DNA of 64,000 nucleotides from Brachionus manjavacas (lineage: Eukaryota; Rotifera; Eurotatoria; Ploima; Brachionidae), in contig JAHQIY010000002.1 of the NCBI GenBank assembly GCA_019054805.1, positions 3,100,001-3,164,000 of the forward strand, read 5' to 3'. Below the pieces are notes generated by a model, which was not told where the DNA came from, did not search any database, and saw nothing but the letters and a program-made list of their open reading frames with translations. Positions 24,601 to 35,400 of this stretch are shown here, one piece after another (within the stretch, counting starts at the first letter, position 1; the number at the start of each line of letters is the position of its first letter). A program made the position numbers and the translations under genes.

Positions 24601-24747
24601 TTCTTCAAGCCTAGAAGATAATCGTCTCTTTTTTATCTGTTCTTGTTCAATCGCTGGATCATTATCCTCGTATTTTTTGCACACTCTTGAGTAGGCACGT
24701 AGAGTACCCGTCAAACGAGGCAGTTCTAGCTTGTTTTCCACGAACAT
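15619..24747 (-). CDS. ASCC3: ASCC3, dual-cassette Ski2-like DNA/RNA helicase
   Basis: Four exons on the minus strand: 24747-22306, 21167-19990, 19887-18513 and 17199-15619. Joined in frame they give about 2191 residues, the length of human ASCC3. The protein begins with an ASCC3-like PRLTGTLRAYS motif. Cassette 1 carries CAPTGAGKT, DEVHLLHDDRG, GLSATLPN and FGRAGRPQFD. Cassette 2 carries GAPTGSGKT, DEIHLLGEDRG, GLSTALAN and MMGRAGRPQFD. Each is followed by a Sec63/winged-helix region, and the C-terminus has the typical FMSDVYLGLDQQ. ASCC3 is the motor of the ASC-1 complex, unwinding DNA for alkylation repair with ALKBH3 and splitting collided ribosomes in ribosome quality control. Resemblance favours ASCC3 over SNRNP200, especially STA motif III and the N-terminus. 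Introns are 1138, 102 and 1313 nt. The third holds a hAT-like MITE; in the first I see nothing but A+T-rich DNA. Confidence 0.96.
17618..18223. mobile_element. Non-autonomous hAT-like MITE in ASCC3 intron 3
   Basis: The ends are inverted repeats: CAGAGTTGTTTTAAAGTCA at the left, and at the right a sequence whose reverse complement starts CAGAGTTGTTTAAACGTCA. A second inner pair reads ccaagtccaga / tctggacttgg. Flanks atttccct (17610-17617) and atttacca (18224-18231) agree at 6 of 8 bases, fitting the 8-bp target duplication of hAT elements. The interior is rich in acttg/caagt tandem units and has no coding frame. A second inner inverted pair (accagacttgttt near 17669, aaacaagtctggt near 17992) is present. 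The CAGRG-type terminus and 8-bp duplication suggest hAT; no source transposase is in the window. Confidence 0.65.
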
Positions 24748-24912
24748 TCACTCAAATTAATTCTAATTTAATAAATTTATTGATTAACCTCATATTTAAA
24801 CCCATTTACTTTTTAGAGCAAAAGGAATTGATAAAATATTAAAATATTAAAATTTATTAAGTAAATTTTATTTAAACGACCTGAAAGTTAAGTTTAATTA
24901 AGTGGAATAGAT

Positions 24913-25750
24913 TTATAAAGCATCATCTGCAGTCAGATCATCGGTTTCGATTTTTTCCTTAAGAAGTTGCATTTTTTCCTGAGTTAATTTTAGTCGTTCT
25001 TTTAAATCACTGATTTCAGTTCGGATAATTTGACGTGCATTTTCCATTTTTTCTAAAGTCTGCTTTTCTTTATCTTTAACTTTTGAAAATATATGCACAT
25101 GTGGGATGTGTGAACAAAAAAGGCTTACAGTCTGTTTCATGTTCATAAACTCCAACGGTCAAAGGCTTTGAATTAGTAAGTAATTGATAAAAAAATTGAC
25201 TTGGCTCGTGAAAAACCATTTCATCATAATATTCGTTTACCAAATGTTTTTTTGACTGGATTACGTCAGGGTCGGTTGAAAATAATTTAAGAAGATGAAA
25301 AATTGTAAGCTTTAAAACAAATGATTTTCATTTTTTAAAAAAATAAAACTAATTTACAGGCTTTTCATTTGGATCTGCAAGATAAATTTTGACAGTAATT
25401 TCAAATTCACCCCATCCGGTTTCGTTAACCTCATAAGGAGCTTTGGTTAGAACACGATTCGGATTAGGATAGCTATCATGAAGTTTTATTTGAACTCGTT
25501 GAATATAAGTAGAAGGATCTTCATTTTCATATGGTTTGAGATAAAATGACCATTCATGAGTATGTCCATCTTCTTCGCGCTTTTTACCGAAATATTTTGC
25601 TGTATTGCCGTAAATAATTGGCTTAACAATTGTGGAATTCTACAAAGAAATAAGAAATTTTTTTCAAAGATTTAAGATTACTTTCATCCGTGTGGTTGAA
25701 AGGGCGCTGTTTGGAACGTAGCTTTCATTAAAATCATAAAGATTGCTCAT
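24913..25750 (-). CDS. YEATS4: YEATS4 / GAS41 YEATS-domain protein
   Basis: Four exons, 25750-25682, 25639-25358, 25309-25129 and 25079-24913, join in frame to about 231 residues (human YEATS4 has 227). Introns are 42, 48 and 49 nt. The YEATS domain (about 24-140) contains [36 protein letters not shown] and [12 protein letters not shown], including the aromatic-lined acyl-lysine pocket segment. The last about 50 residues form a coiled coil ([19 protein letters not shown]). GAS41 reads acetylated histone H3 and is a shared subunit of the SRCAP and TIP60/p400 chromatin complexes. The gene lies immediately upstream of ASCC3 on the same strand, only 165 bp from stop to ATG, so a very short promoter or a shared transcript is possible. 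Confidence 0.95.
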
Positions 25751-25922
25751 TACAAATATGAAAAAAAATCAAAATTTGAAATAATAAATGTATTGTTAAA
25801 ATATTACACAATAAATTTAGAATAACGAAATAACGACAAAAGAAGAGTCTTAAAACAGTAAAAATAAAAGTTCAAAAAATGATACACATTCAAAAGATTA
25901 TTAAGCAAAGAAATGAAATCTA
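25751..25922. other. Spacer between YEATS4 and the satellite array
   Basis: About 170 bp of A+T-rich DNA that should include the YEATS4 promoter. The array begins almost immediately beyond it. Confidence 0.5.
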
Positions 25923-26269
25923 TCCTCTTTAGAACCACTGGGATGATTCGATACTCATCTTTTTTGTAAAGAAAATTTTTCAAATTTAAAGAAAATTTAA
26001 TTTCACAACGACTAAAAATTTAATAATTGAATTAAAATTTAGCAAATTTGTTTTTTATTTACAGGTGAGCCATAGCTCAGTGGTAAAAATTCAGACAAAA
26101 ACTTCACTTGAGACTAAAGCAATTGATTCTGATTTCCTCTTTGGGGAGGTCAACCACTGGGATGATTCGATACTCATCTTTTTTGTAAAGAAATTTTTTC
26201 AAATTTAAAGAAAATTTAATTTCACAACGACAAAAAATTTAATAATTGAATTAAAATTTAGCAAATTTG

Positions 26270-26289
26270 TTTTTTATTTACAGGTGAGC
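26270..26289 (+). other. Abutting 3' and 5' splice-site motif (representative monomer)
   Basis: A pyrimidine-rich tract plus tttacag is followed directly by gtgagc (junction 26283/26284). This is a 3' splice site fused to a 5' splice site with no exon between them, the form of a recursive-splicing ratchet point. The same junction recurs about once every 221 bp through the array, always on the + strand, the strand of the downstream KCNAB gene. The match resembles the window's working introns (tttttacag, gtgagt). Use as a splice site is not shown. Confidence 0.5.
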
Positions 26290-26291
26290 CA

Positions 26292-26406
26292 TAGCTCAGT
26301 GGTAAAATTCAGACAAAAACTTCACTTGAGACTAAAGCAATTGATTCTGATTTCCTCTTTACGGGGGGAGGTCAACCACTGGGATGATTCGATACTCATC
26401 TTTTTT
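26292..26406 (+). promoter_or_regulatory. Pol III type 2 promoter-like A box, B box and T-run (representative monomer)
   Basis: The A box tagctcagtgg (26292-26302) matches the TRGYNNARNNG consensus fully. A B-box-like gattcgatact lies at 26386-26396 and resembles GGTTCGANTCC. Its flanks gatga and tcatc are complementary, giving a T-arm-like hairpin, followed at once by a T6 run that could end Pol III transcription. The start-to-start spacing of 94 nt is longer than in normal tRNA genes. A second degenerate candidate, gattctgatttcc, lies about 51 nt from the A box. No cloverleaf can be closed, so this looks like a tRNA-derived SINE head, not a tRNA gene. Confidence 0.5.
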
Positions 26407-29400
26407 GTAAAGAAATTTTTTCAAATTTAAAGAAAATTTAATTTCACAACGACTAAAAATTTAATAATTGAATTAAAATTTAGCAAATTTGTTTTTATTT
26501 ACAGGTGAGCCATAGCTCAGTGGTAAAATTCAGACAAAAACTTCACTTGAGACTAAAGCAATTGATTCTGATTTCCTCTTTACGGGGGAGGTCAACCACT
26601 GGGATGATTCGATACTCATCTTTTTTGTAAAGAAATTTTTTCAAATTTAAAGAAAATTTAATTTCACAACGACTAAAAATTTAATAATTGAATTAAAATT
26701 TAGCAAATTTGTTTTTTATTTACAGGTGAGCCATAGCTCAGTGGTAAAAATTCAGACAAAAACTTCACTTGAGACTAAAGCAATTGATTCTGATTTCCTC
26801 TTTACGGGGGAGGTCAACCACTGGGATGATTCGATACTCATCTGTTTTGTAAAGAAAATTTTTCAAATTTAAAGAAAATTTAATTTCACAACGACTAAAA
26901 ATTTAATAATTGAATTTAAATTTAGCAAATTTGTTTTTTATTTACAGGTGAGCCATAGCTCAGTGGTAAAAATTCAGACAAAAAACTTCACTTGAGACTA
27001 AAGCAATTGATTCTGATTTCCTCTTTACGGGAGGTCAACCACTGGGATGATTCGATACTCGTCTTTTTTGTAAAGAAATTTTTTCAAATTTAAAGAAAAT
27101 TTAATTTCACAACGACTAAAAATTTAATAATTGAATTAAAATTTAGCAAATTTGTTTTTTATTTACAGGTGAGCCATAGCTCAGTGGTAAAAATTCAGAC
27201 AAAAACTTCACTTGAGACTAAAGCAATTGATTCTGATTTCCTCTTTACGGGAGGTCAACCACTGTGATGATTCGATACTCATCTTTTTTGTAAAGAAATT
27301 TTTTCAAATTTAAAGAAAATTTAATTTCACAACGACTAAAAATTTAATAATTGAATTAAAATTTAGCAAATTTGTTTTTTATTTACAGGTGAGCCATAGC
27401 TCAGTGGTAAAAATTCAGACAAAAACTTCACTTGAGACTAAAGCAATTGATTCTGATTTCCTCTTTACGGGGAGGTAAACCACTGGGATGATTCGATACT
27501 CATCTTTTTGTAAAGAAATTTTTTCAAATTTAAAGAAAATTTAATTTCACAACGACTAAAAATTTAATAATTGAATTAAAATTTAGCAAATTTGTTTTTT
27601 ATTTACAGGTGAGCCATAGCTCAGTGGTAAAAAATTCAGACAAAAACTTCACTTGAGACTAAAGCAATTGATTCTGATTTCCTCTTTACGGGGAGGTCAA
27701 CCACTGGGATGATTCGATACTCATCTTTTTTGTAAAGAAATTTTTTCAAATTTAAAAAGAAAATTTAATTTCACAACGACTAAAAATTTAATAATTGAAT
27801 TAAAATTTAGCAAATTTGTTTTTTATTTACAGGTGAGCCATAGCTCAGTGGTAAAAATTCAGACAAAAACTTCACTTGAGACTAAAGCAATTGATTCTGA
27901 TTTCCTCTTTACGGGGAGGTCAACCACTGGGATGATTCGATACTCATCTTTTTTGTAAAGAAATTTTTCAAATTTAAAGAAAATTTAATTTCACAACGAC
28001 TAAAAATTTAATAATTGAATTAAAATTTAGCAAATTTGTTTTTTATTTACAGGTGAGCCATAGCTCAGTGGTAAAAATTCAGACAAAAACTTCACTTGAG
28101 ACTAAAGCAATTGATTCTGATTTCCTCTTTACGGGGAGGTCAACCACTGGGATGATTCGATACTCATATTTTTTTTATAGAAAATTTTTTCAAATTTAAA
28201 GAAAATTTAATTTCACAACGACTAAAAATTTAATAATTGAATTAAAATTTAGCAAATTTGTTTTTTATTTACAGGTGAGCCATAGCTCAGTGGTAAAAAT
28301 TCAGACAAAAACTTCACTTGAGACTAAAGCAATTGATTCTGATTTCCTCTTTACGGGGGAGGTCAACCACTGGGATGATTCGATACTCATCTTTTTTGTA
28401 AAGAAATTTTTCAAATTTAAAGAAAATTTAATTTCACAACGACTAAAAATTTAATAATTGAATTAAAATTTAGCAAATTTGTTTTTTATTTACAGGTGAG
28501 CCATAGCTCAGTGGTAAAAATTCAGACAAAAACTTCACTTGAGACTAAAGCAATTGATTCTGATTTCCTCTTTACGGGGAGGTCAACCACTGGGATGATT
28601 CGATACTCATCTTTTTTGTAAAGAAATTTTTTCAAATTTAAAGAAAATTTAATTTCACAACGACTAAAAATTTAATAATTGAATTAAAATTTAGCAAATT
28701 TGTTTTTTATTTACAGGTGAGCCATAGCTCAGTGGTAAAAATTCAGACAAAAACTTCACTTGAGACTAAAGCAATTGATTCTGATTTCCTCTTTACGGGG
28801 GAGGTCAACCACTGGGATGATTCGATACTCATCTTTTTTGTAAAGAAAATTTTTCAAATTTAAAGAAAATTTAATTTCACAACGACTAAAAATTTAATAA
28901 TTGAATTAAAATTTAGCAAATTTGTTTTTTATTTACAGGTGAGCCATAGCTCAGTGGTAAAAATTCAGACAAAAACTTCACTTGAGACTAAAGCAATTGA
29001 TTCTGATTTCCTCTTTACGGGGGAGGTCAACCACTGGGATGATTCGATACTCATCTTTTTTGTAAAGAAATTTTTTCAAATTTAAAGAAAATTTAATTTC
29101 ACAACGACTAAAAATTTAATAATTGAATTAAAATTTAGCAAATTTGTTTTTTATTTACAGGTGAGCCATAGCTCAGTGGTAAAAATTCAGACAAAAACTT
29201 CACTTGAGACTAAAGCAATTGATTCTGATTTCCTCTTTACGGGGAGGTCAACCACTGGGATGATTCGATACTCATCTTTTTTTGTAAAGAAATTTTTTCA
29301 AATTTAAAGAAAATTTAATTTCACAACGACTAAAAATTTAATAATTGAATTAAAATTTAGCAAATTTGTTTTTTATTTACAGGTGAGCCATAGCTCAGTG

Positions 29401-32400
29401 GTAAAAATTCAGACAAAAACTTCACTTGAGACTAAAGCAATTGATTCTGATTTCCTCTTTACGGGGGAGGTCAACCACTGGGATGATTCGATACTCATCT
29501 TTTTTGTAAAGAAATTTTTTCAAATTTAAAGAAAATTTAATTTCACAACGACTAAAAATTTAATAATTGAATTAAAATTTAGCAAATTTGTTTTTTATTT
29601 ACAGGTGAGCCATAGCTCAGTGGTAAAAATTCAGACAAAAACTTCACTTGAGACTAAAGCAATTGATTCTGATTTCCTCTTTACGGGGGAGGTCAACCAC
29701 TGGGATGATTCGATACTCATCTTTTTTGTAAAGAAATTTTTTCAAATTTAAAGAAAATTTAATTTCACAACGACTAAAAATTTAATAATTGAATTAAAAT
29801 TTAGCAAATTTGTTTTTTATTTACAGGTGAGCCATAGCTCAGTGGTAAAAATTCAGACAAAAACTTCACTTGAGACTAAAGCAATTGATTCTGATTTCCT
29901 CTTTACGGGGAGGTCAACCACTGGGATGATTCGATACTCGTCTTTTTTGTAAAGAAATTTTTTCAAATTTAAAGAAAATTTAATTTCACAACGACTAAAA
30001 ATTTAATAATTGAATTAAAATTTAGCAAATTTGTTTTTTATTTACAGGTGAGCCATAGCTCAGTGGTAAAAATTCAGACAAAAACTTCACTTGAGACTAA
30101 AGCAATTGATTCTGATTTCCTCTTTACGGGGGAGGTCAACCACTGGGATGATTCGATACTCATCTTTTTTGTAAAGAAATTTTTTCAAATTTAAAGAAAA
30201 TTTAATTTCACAACGACTAAAAATTTAATAATTGAATTAAAATTTAGCAAATTTGTTTTTTATTTACAGGTGAGCCATAGCTCAGTGGTAAAAATTCAGA
30301 CAAAAACTTCACTTGAGACTAAAGCAATTGATTCTGATTTCCTCTTTACGGGGAGGTCAACCACTGGGATGATTCGATACTCATCTTTTTTGTAAAGAAA
30401 TTTTTTCAAATTTAAAGAAAATTTAATTTCACAACGACTAAAAATTTAATAATTGAATTAAAATTTAGCAAATTTGTTTTTTATTTACAGGTGAGCCATA
30501 GCTCAGTGGTAAAAATTCAGACAAAAACTTCACTTGAGACTAAAGCAATTGATTCTGATTTCCTCTTTACGGGGAGGTCAACCACTGGGATGATTCGATA
30601 CTCGTCTTTTTTGTAAAGAAATTTTTTCAAATTTAAAGAAAATTTAATTTCACAACGACTAAAAATTTAATAATTGAATTAAAATTTAGCAAATTTGTTT
30701 TTTATTTACAGGTGAGCCATAGCTCAGTGGTAAAAATTCAGACAAAAACTTCACTTGAGACTAAAGCAATTGATTCTGATTTCCTCTTTACGGGGGAGGT
30801 CAACCACTGGGATGATTCGATACTCATCTTTTTTGTAAAGAAATTTTTTCAAATTTAACGAAAATTTAATTTCACGACGATAAAAATTTAATAATTGAAT
30901 TAAAATTTAGCAAATTTGTTTTTTATTTACAGGTGAGCCATAGCTCAGTGGTAAAAATTCAGACAAAAACTTCACTTGAGACTAAAGCAATTGATTCTGA
31001 TTTCCTCTTTACGGGGAGGTCAACCACTGGGATGATTCGATACTCATCTTTTTTGTAAAGAAATTTTTTCAAATTTAAAGAAAATTTAATTTCACAACGA
31101 CTAAAAATTTAATAATTGAATTAAAATTTAGCAAATTTGTTTTTTATTTACAGGTGAGCCATAGCTCAGTGGTAAAAATTCAGACAAAAACTTCACTTGA
31201 GACTAAAGCAATTGATTCTGATTTCCTCTTTACGGGAGGTCAACCACTGGGATGATTCGATACTCATCTTTTTTGTAAAGAAATTTTTTTAATTTTATAT
31301 AAAATTTTATTTCACAACGACTAAAAATTTAATAATTGAATTAAAATTTAGCAAATTTGTTTTTTATTTACAGGTGAGCCATAGCTCAGTGGTAAAAATT
31401 CAGACAAAAACTTCACTTGAGACTAAAGCAATTGATTCTGATTTCCTCTTTACGGGGAGGTCAACCACTGGGATGATTCGATACTCATCTTTTTTGTAAA
31501 GAAATTTTTTCAAATTTAAAGAAAATTTAATTTCACAACGACTAAAAATTTAATAATTGAATTAAAATTTAGCAAATTTGTTTTTTATTTACAGGTGAGC
31601 CATAGCTCAGTGGTAAAAATTCAGACAAAAACTTCACTTGAGACTAAAGCAATTGATTCTGATTTCCTCTTTACGGGGGAGGTCAACCACTGGGATGATT
31701 CGATACTCATCTTTTTTGTAAAGAAATTTTTTCAAATTTAAAGAAAATTTAATTTCACAACGACTAAAAATTTAATAATTGAATTAAAATTTAGCAAATT
31801 TGTTTTTTATTTACAGGTGAGCCATAGCTCAGTGGTAAAAATTCAGACAAAAACTTCACTTGAGACTAAAGCAATTGATTCTGATTTCCTCTTTCCGGGG
31901 AGGTCAACCACTGGGATGATTCGATACTCATCTTTTTTGTAAAGAAATTTTTTCAAATTTAAAGAAAATTTAATTTCACAACGACTAAAAATTTAATAAT
32001 TGAATTAAAATTTAGCAAATTTGTTTTTTATTTACAGGTGAGCCATAGCTCAGTGGTAAAAATTCAGACAAAAACTTCACTTGAGACTAAAGCAATTGAT
32101 TCTGATTTCCTCTTTACGGGGAGGTCAACCACTGGGATGATTCGATACTCATCTTTTTTGTAAAGAAATTTTTTCAAATTTAAAGAAAATTTAATTTCAC
32201 AACGACTAAAAATTTAATAATTGAATTAAAATTTAGCAAATTTGTTTTTTATTTACAGGTGAGCCATAGCTCAGTGGTAAAAATTCAGACAAAAACTTCA
32301 CTTGAGACTAAAGCAATTGATTCTGATTTCCTCTTTACGGGGAGGTCAACCACTGGGATGATTCGATACTCATCTTTTTTGTAAAGAAATTTTTTCAAAT

Positions 32401-35400
32401 TTAAAGAAAATTTAATTTCACAACGACTAAAAATTTAATAATTGAATTAAAATTTAGCAAATTTGTTTTTTATTTACAGGTGAGCCATAGCTCAGTGGTA
32501 AAAATTCAGACAAAAACTTCACTTGAGACTAAAGCAATTGATTCTGATTTCCTCTTTACGGGGAGGTCAACCACTGGGATGATTCGATACTCATCTTTTT
32601 TGTAAAGAAATTTTTTCAAATTTAAAGAAAATTTAATTTCACAACGACTAAAAATTTAATAATTGAATTAAAATTTAGCAAATTTGTTTTTTATTTACAG
32701 GTGAGCCATAGCTCAGTGGTAAAAATTCAGACAAAAACTTCACTTGAGACTAAAGCAATTGATTCTGATTTCCTCTTTACGGGGGAGGTCAACCACTGGG
32801 ATGATTCGATACTCATCTTTTTTGTAAAGAAATTTTTTCAAATTTAAAGAAAATTTAATTTCACAACGACTAAAAATTTAATAATTGAATTAAAATTTAG
32901 CAAATTTGTTTTTTATTTACAGGTGAGCCATAGCTCAGTGGTAAAAATTCAGACAAAAACTTCACTTGAGACTAAAGCAATTGATTCTGATTTCCTCTTT
33001 ACGGGGAGGTCAACCACTGGGATGATTCGATACTCATCTTTTTTGTAAAGAAATTTTTTCAAATTTAAAGAAAATTTAATTTCACAACGACTAAAAATTT
33101 AATAATTGAATTAAAATTTAGCAAATTTGTTTTTTATTTACAGGTGAGCCATAGCTCAGTGGTAAAAATTCAGACAAAAACTTCACTTGAGACTAAAGCA
33201 ATTGATTCTGATTTCCTCTTTACGGGGGAGGTCAACCACTGGGATGATTCGATACTCATCTTTTTTGTAAAGAAATTTTTTCAAATTTAAAGAAAATTTA
33301 ATTTCACAACGACTAAAAATTTAATAATTGAATTAAAATTTAGCAAATTTGTTTTTTATTTACAGGTGAGCCATAGCTCAGTGGTAAAAATTCAGACAAA
33401 AACTTCACTTGAGACTAAAGCAATTGATTCTGATTTCCTCTTTACGGGGGAGGTCAACCACTGGGATGATTCGATACTCATCTTTTTTGTAAAGAAATTT
33501 TTTCAAATTTAAAGAAAATTTAATTTCACAACGACTAAAAATTTAATAATTGAATTAAAATTTAGCAAATTTGTTTTTTATTTACAGGTGAGCCATAGCT
33601 CAGTGGTAAAAATTCAGACAAAAACTTCACTTGAGACTAAAGCAATTGATTCTGATTTCCTCTTTACGGGGGAGGTCAACCACTGGGATGATTCGATACT
33701 CATCTTTTTTGTAAAGAAATTTTTTCAAATTTAAAGAAAATTTAATTTCACAACGACTAAAAATTTAATAATTGAATTAAAATTTAGCAAATTTGTTTTT
33801 TATTTACAGGTGAGCCATAGCTCAGTGGTAAAAATTCAGACAAAAACTTCACTTGAGACTAAAGCAATTGATTCTGATTTCCTCTTTACGGGGGAGGTCA
33901 ACCACTGGGATGATTCGATACTCATCTTTTTTGTAAAGAAATTTTTTCAAATTTAAAGAAAATTTAATTTCACAACGACTAAAAATTTAATAATTGAATT
34001 AAAATTTAGCAAATTTGTTTTTTATTTACAGGTGAGCCATAGCTCAGTGGTAAAAATTCAGACAAAAACTTCACTTGAGACTAAAGCAATTGATTCTGAT
34101 TTCCTCTTTACGGGGGAGGTCAACCACTGGGATGATTCGATACTCATCTTTTTTGTAAAGAAATTTTTTCAAATTTAAAGAAAATTTAATTTCACAACGA
34201 CTAAAAATTTAATAATTGAATTAAAATTTAGCAAATTTGTTTTTTATTTACAGGTGAGCCATAGCTCAGTGGTAAAAATTCAGACAAAAACTTCACTTGA
34301 GACTAAAGCAATTGATTCTGATTTCCTCTTTACGGGGGAGGTCAACCACTGGGATGATTCGATACTCATCTTTTTTGTAAAGAAATTTTTTCAAATTTAA
34401 AGAAAATTTAATTTCACAACGACTAAAAATTTAATAATTGAATTAAAATTTAGCAAATTTGTTTTTTATTTACAGGTGAGCCATAGCTCAGTGGTAAAAA
34501 TTCAGACAAAAACTTCACTTGAGACTAAAGCAATTGATTCTGATTTCCTCTTTACGGGGGAGGTCAACCACTGGGATGATTCGATACTCATCTTTTTTGT
34601 AAAGAAATTTTTTCAAATTTAAAGAAAATTTAATTTCACAACGACTAAAAATTTAATAATTGAATTAAAATTTAGCAAATTTGTTTTTTATTTACAGGTG
34701 AGCCATAGCTCAGTGGTAAAAATTCAGACAAAAACTTCACTTGAGACTAAAGCAATTGATTCTGATTTCCTCTTTACGGGGAGGTCAACCACTGGGATGA
34801 TTCGATACTCATCTTTTTTGTAAAGAAATTTTTTCAAATTTAAAGAAAATTTAATTTCACAACGACTAAAAATTTAATAATTGAATTAAAATTTAGCAAA
34901 TTTGTTTTTTATTTACAGGTGAGCCATAGCTCAGTGGTAAAAATTCAGACAAAAACTTCACTTGAGACTAAAGCAATTGATTCTGATTTCCTCTTTACGG
35001 GGGAGGTCAACCACTGGGATGATTCGATACTCATCTTTTTTGTAAAGAAATTTTTTCAAATTTAAAGAAAATTTAATTTCACAACGACTAAAAATTTAAT
35101 AATTGAATTAAAATTTAGCAAATTTGTTTTTTATTTACAGGTGAGCCATAGCTCAGTGGTAAAAATTCAGACAAAAACTTCACTTGAGACTAAAGCAATT
35201 GATTCTGATTTCCTCTTTACGGGGGAGGTCAACCACTGGGATGATTCGATACTCATCTTTTTTGTAAAGAAATTTTTTCAAATTTAAAGAAAATTTAATT
35301 TCACAACGACTAAAAATTTAATAATTGAATTAAAATTTAGCAAATTTGTTTTTTATTTACAGGTGAGCCATAGCTCAGTGGTAAAAATTCAGACAAAAAC

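Noticed and set aside
22801..24694. Several + strand open frames across the first ASCC3 exon
   Set aside because: Antisense shadows of a long conserved exon; low-complexity translations.
26284..26504. Array of true tRNA genes
   Set aside because: The A box is perfect, but the acceptor stem and anticodon arm cannot be formed and the A-to-B spacing is 94 nt; only tRNA-like promoter parts remain.
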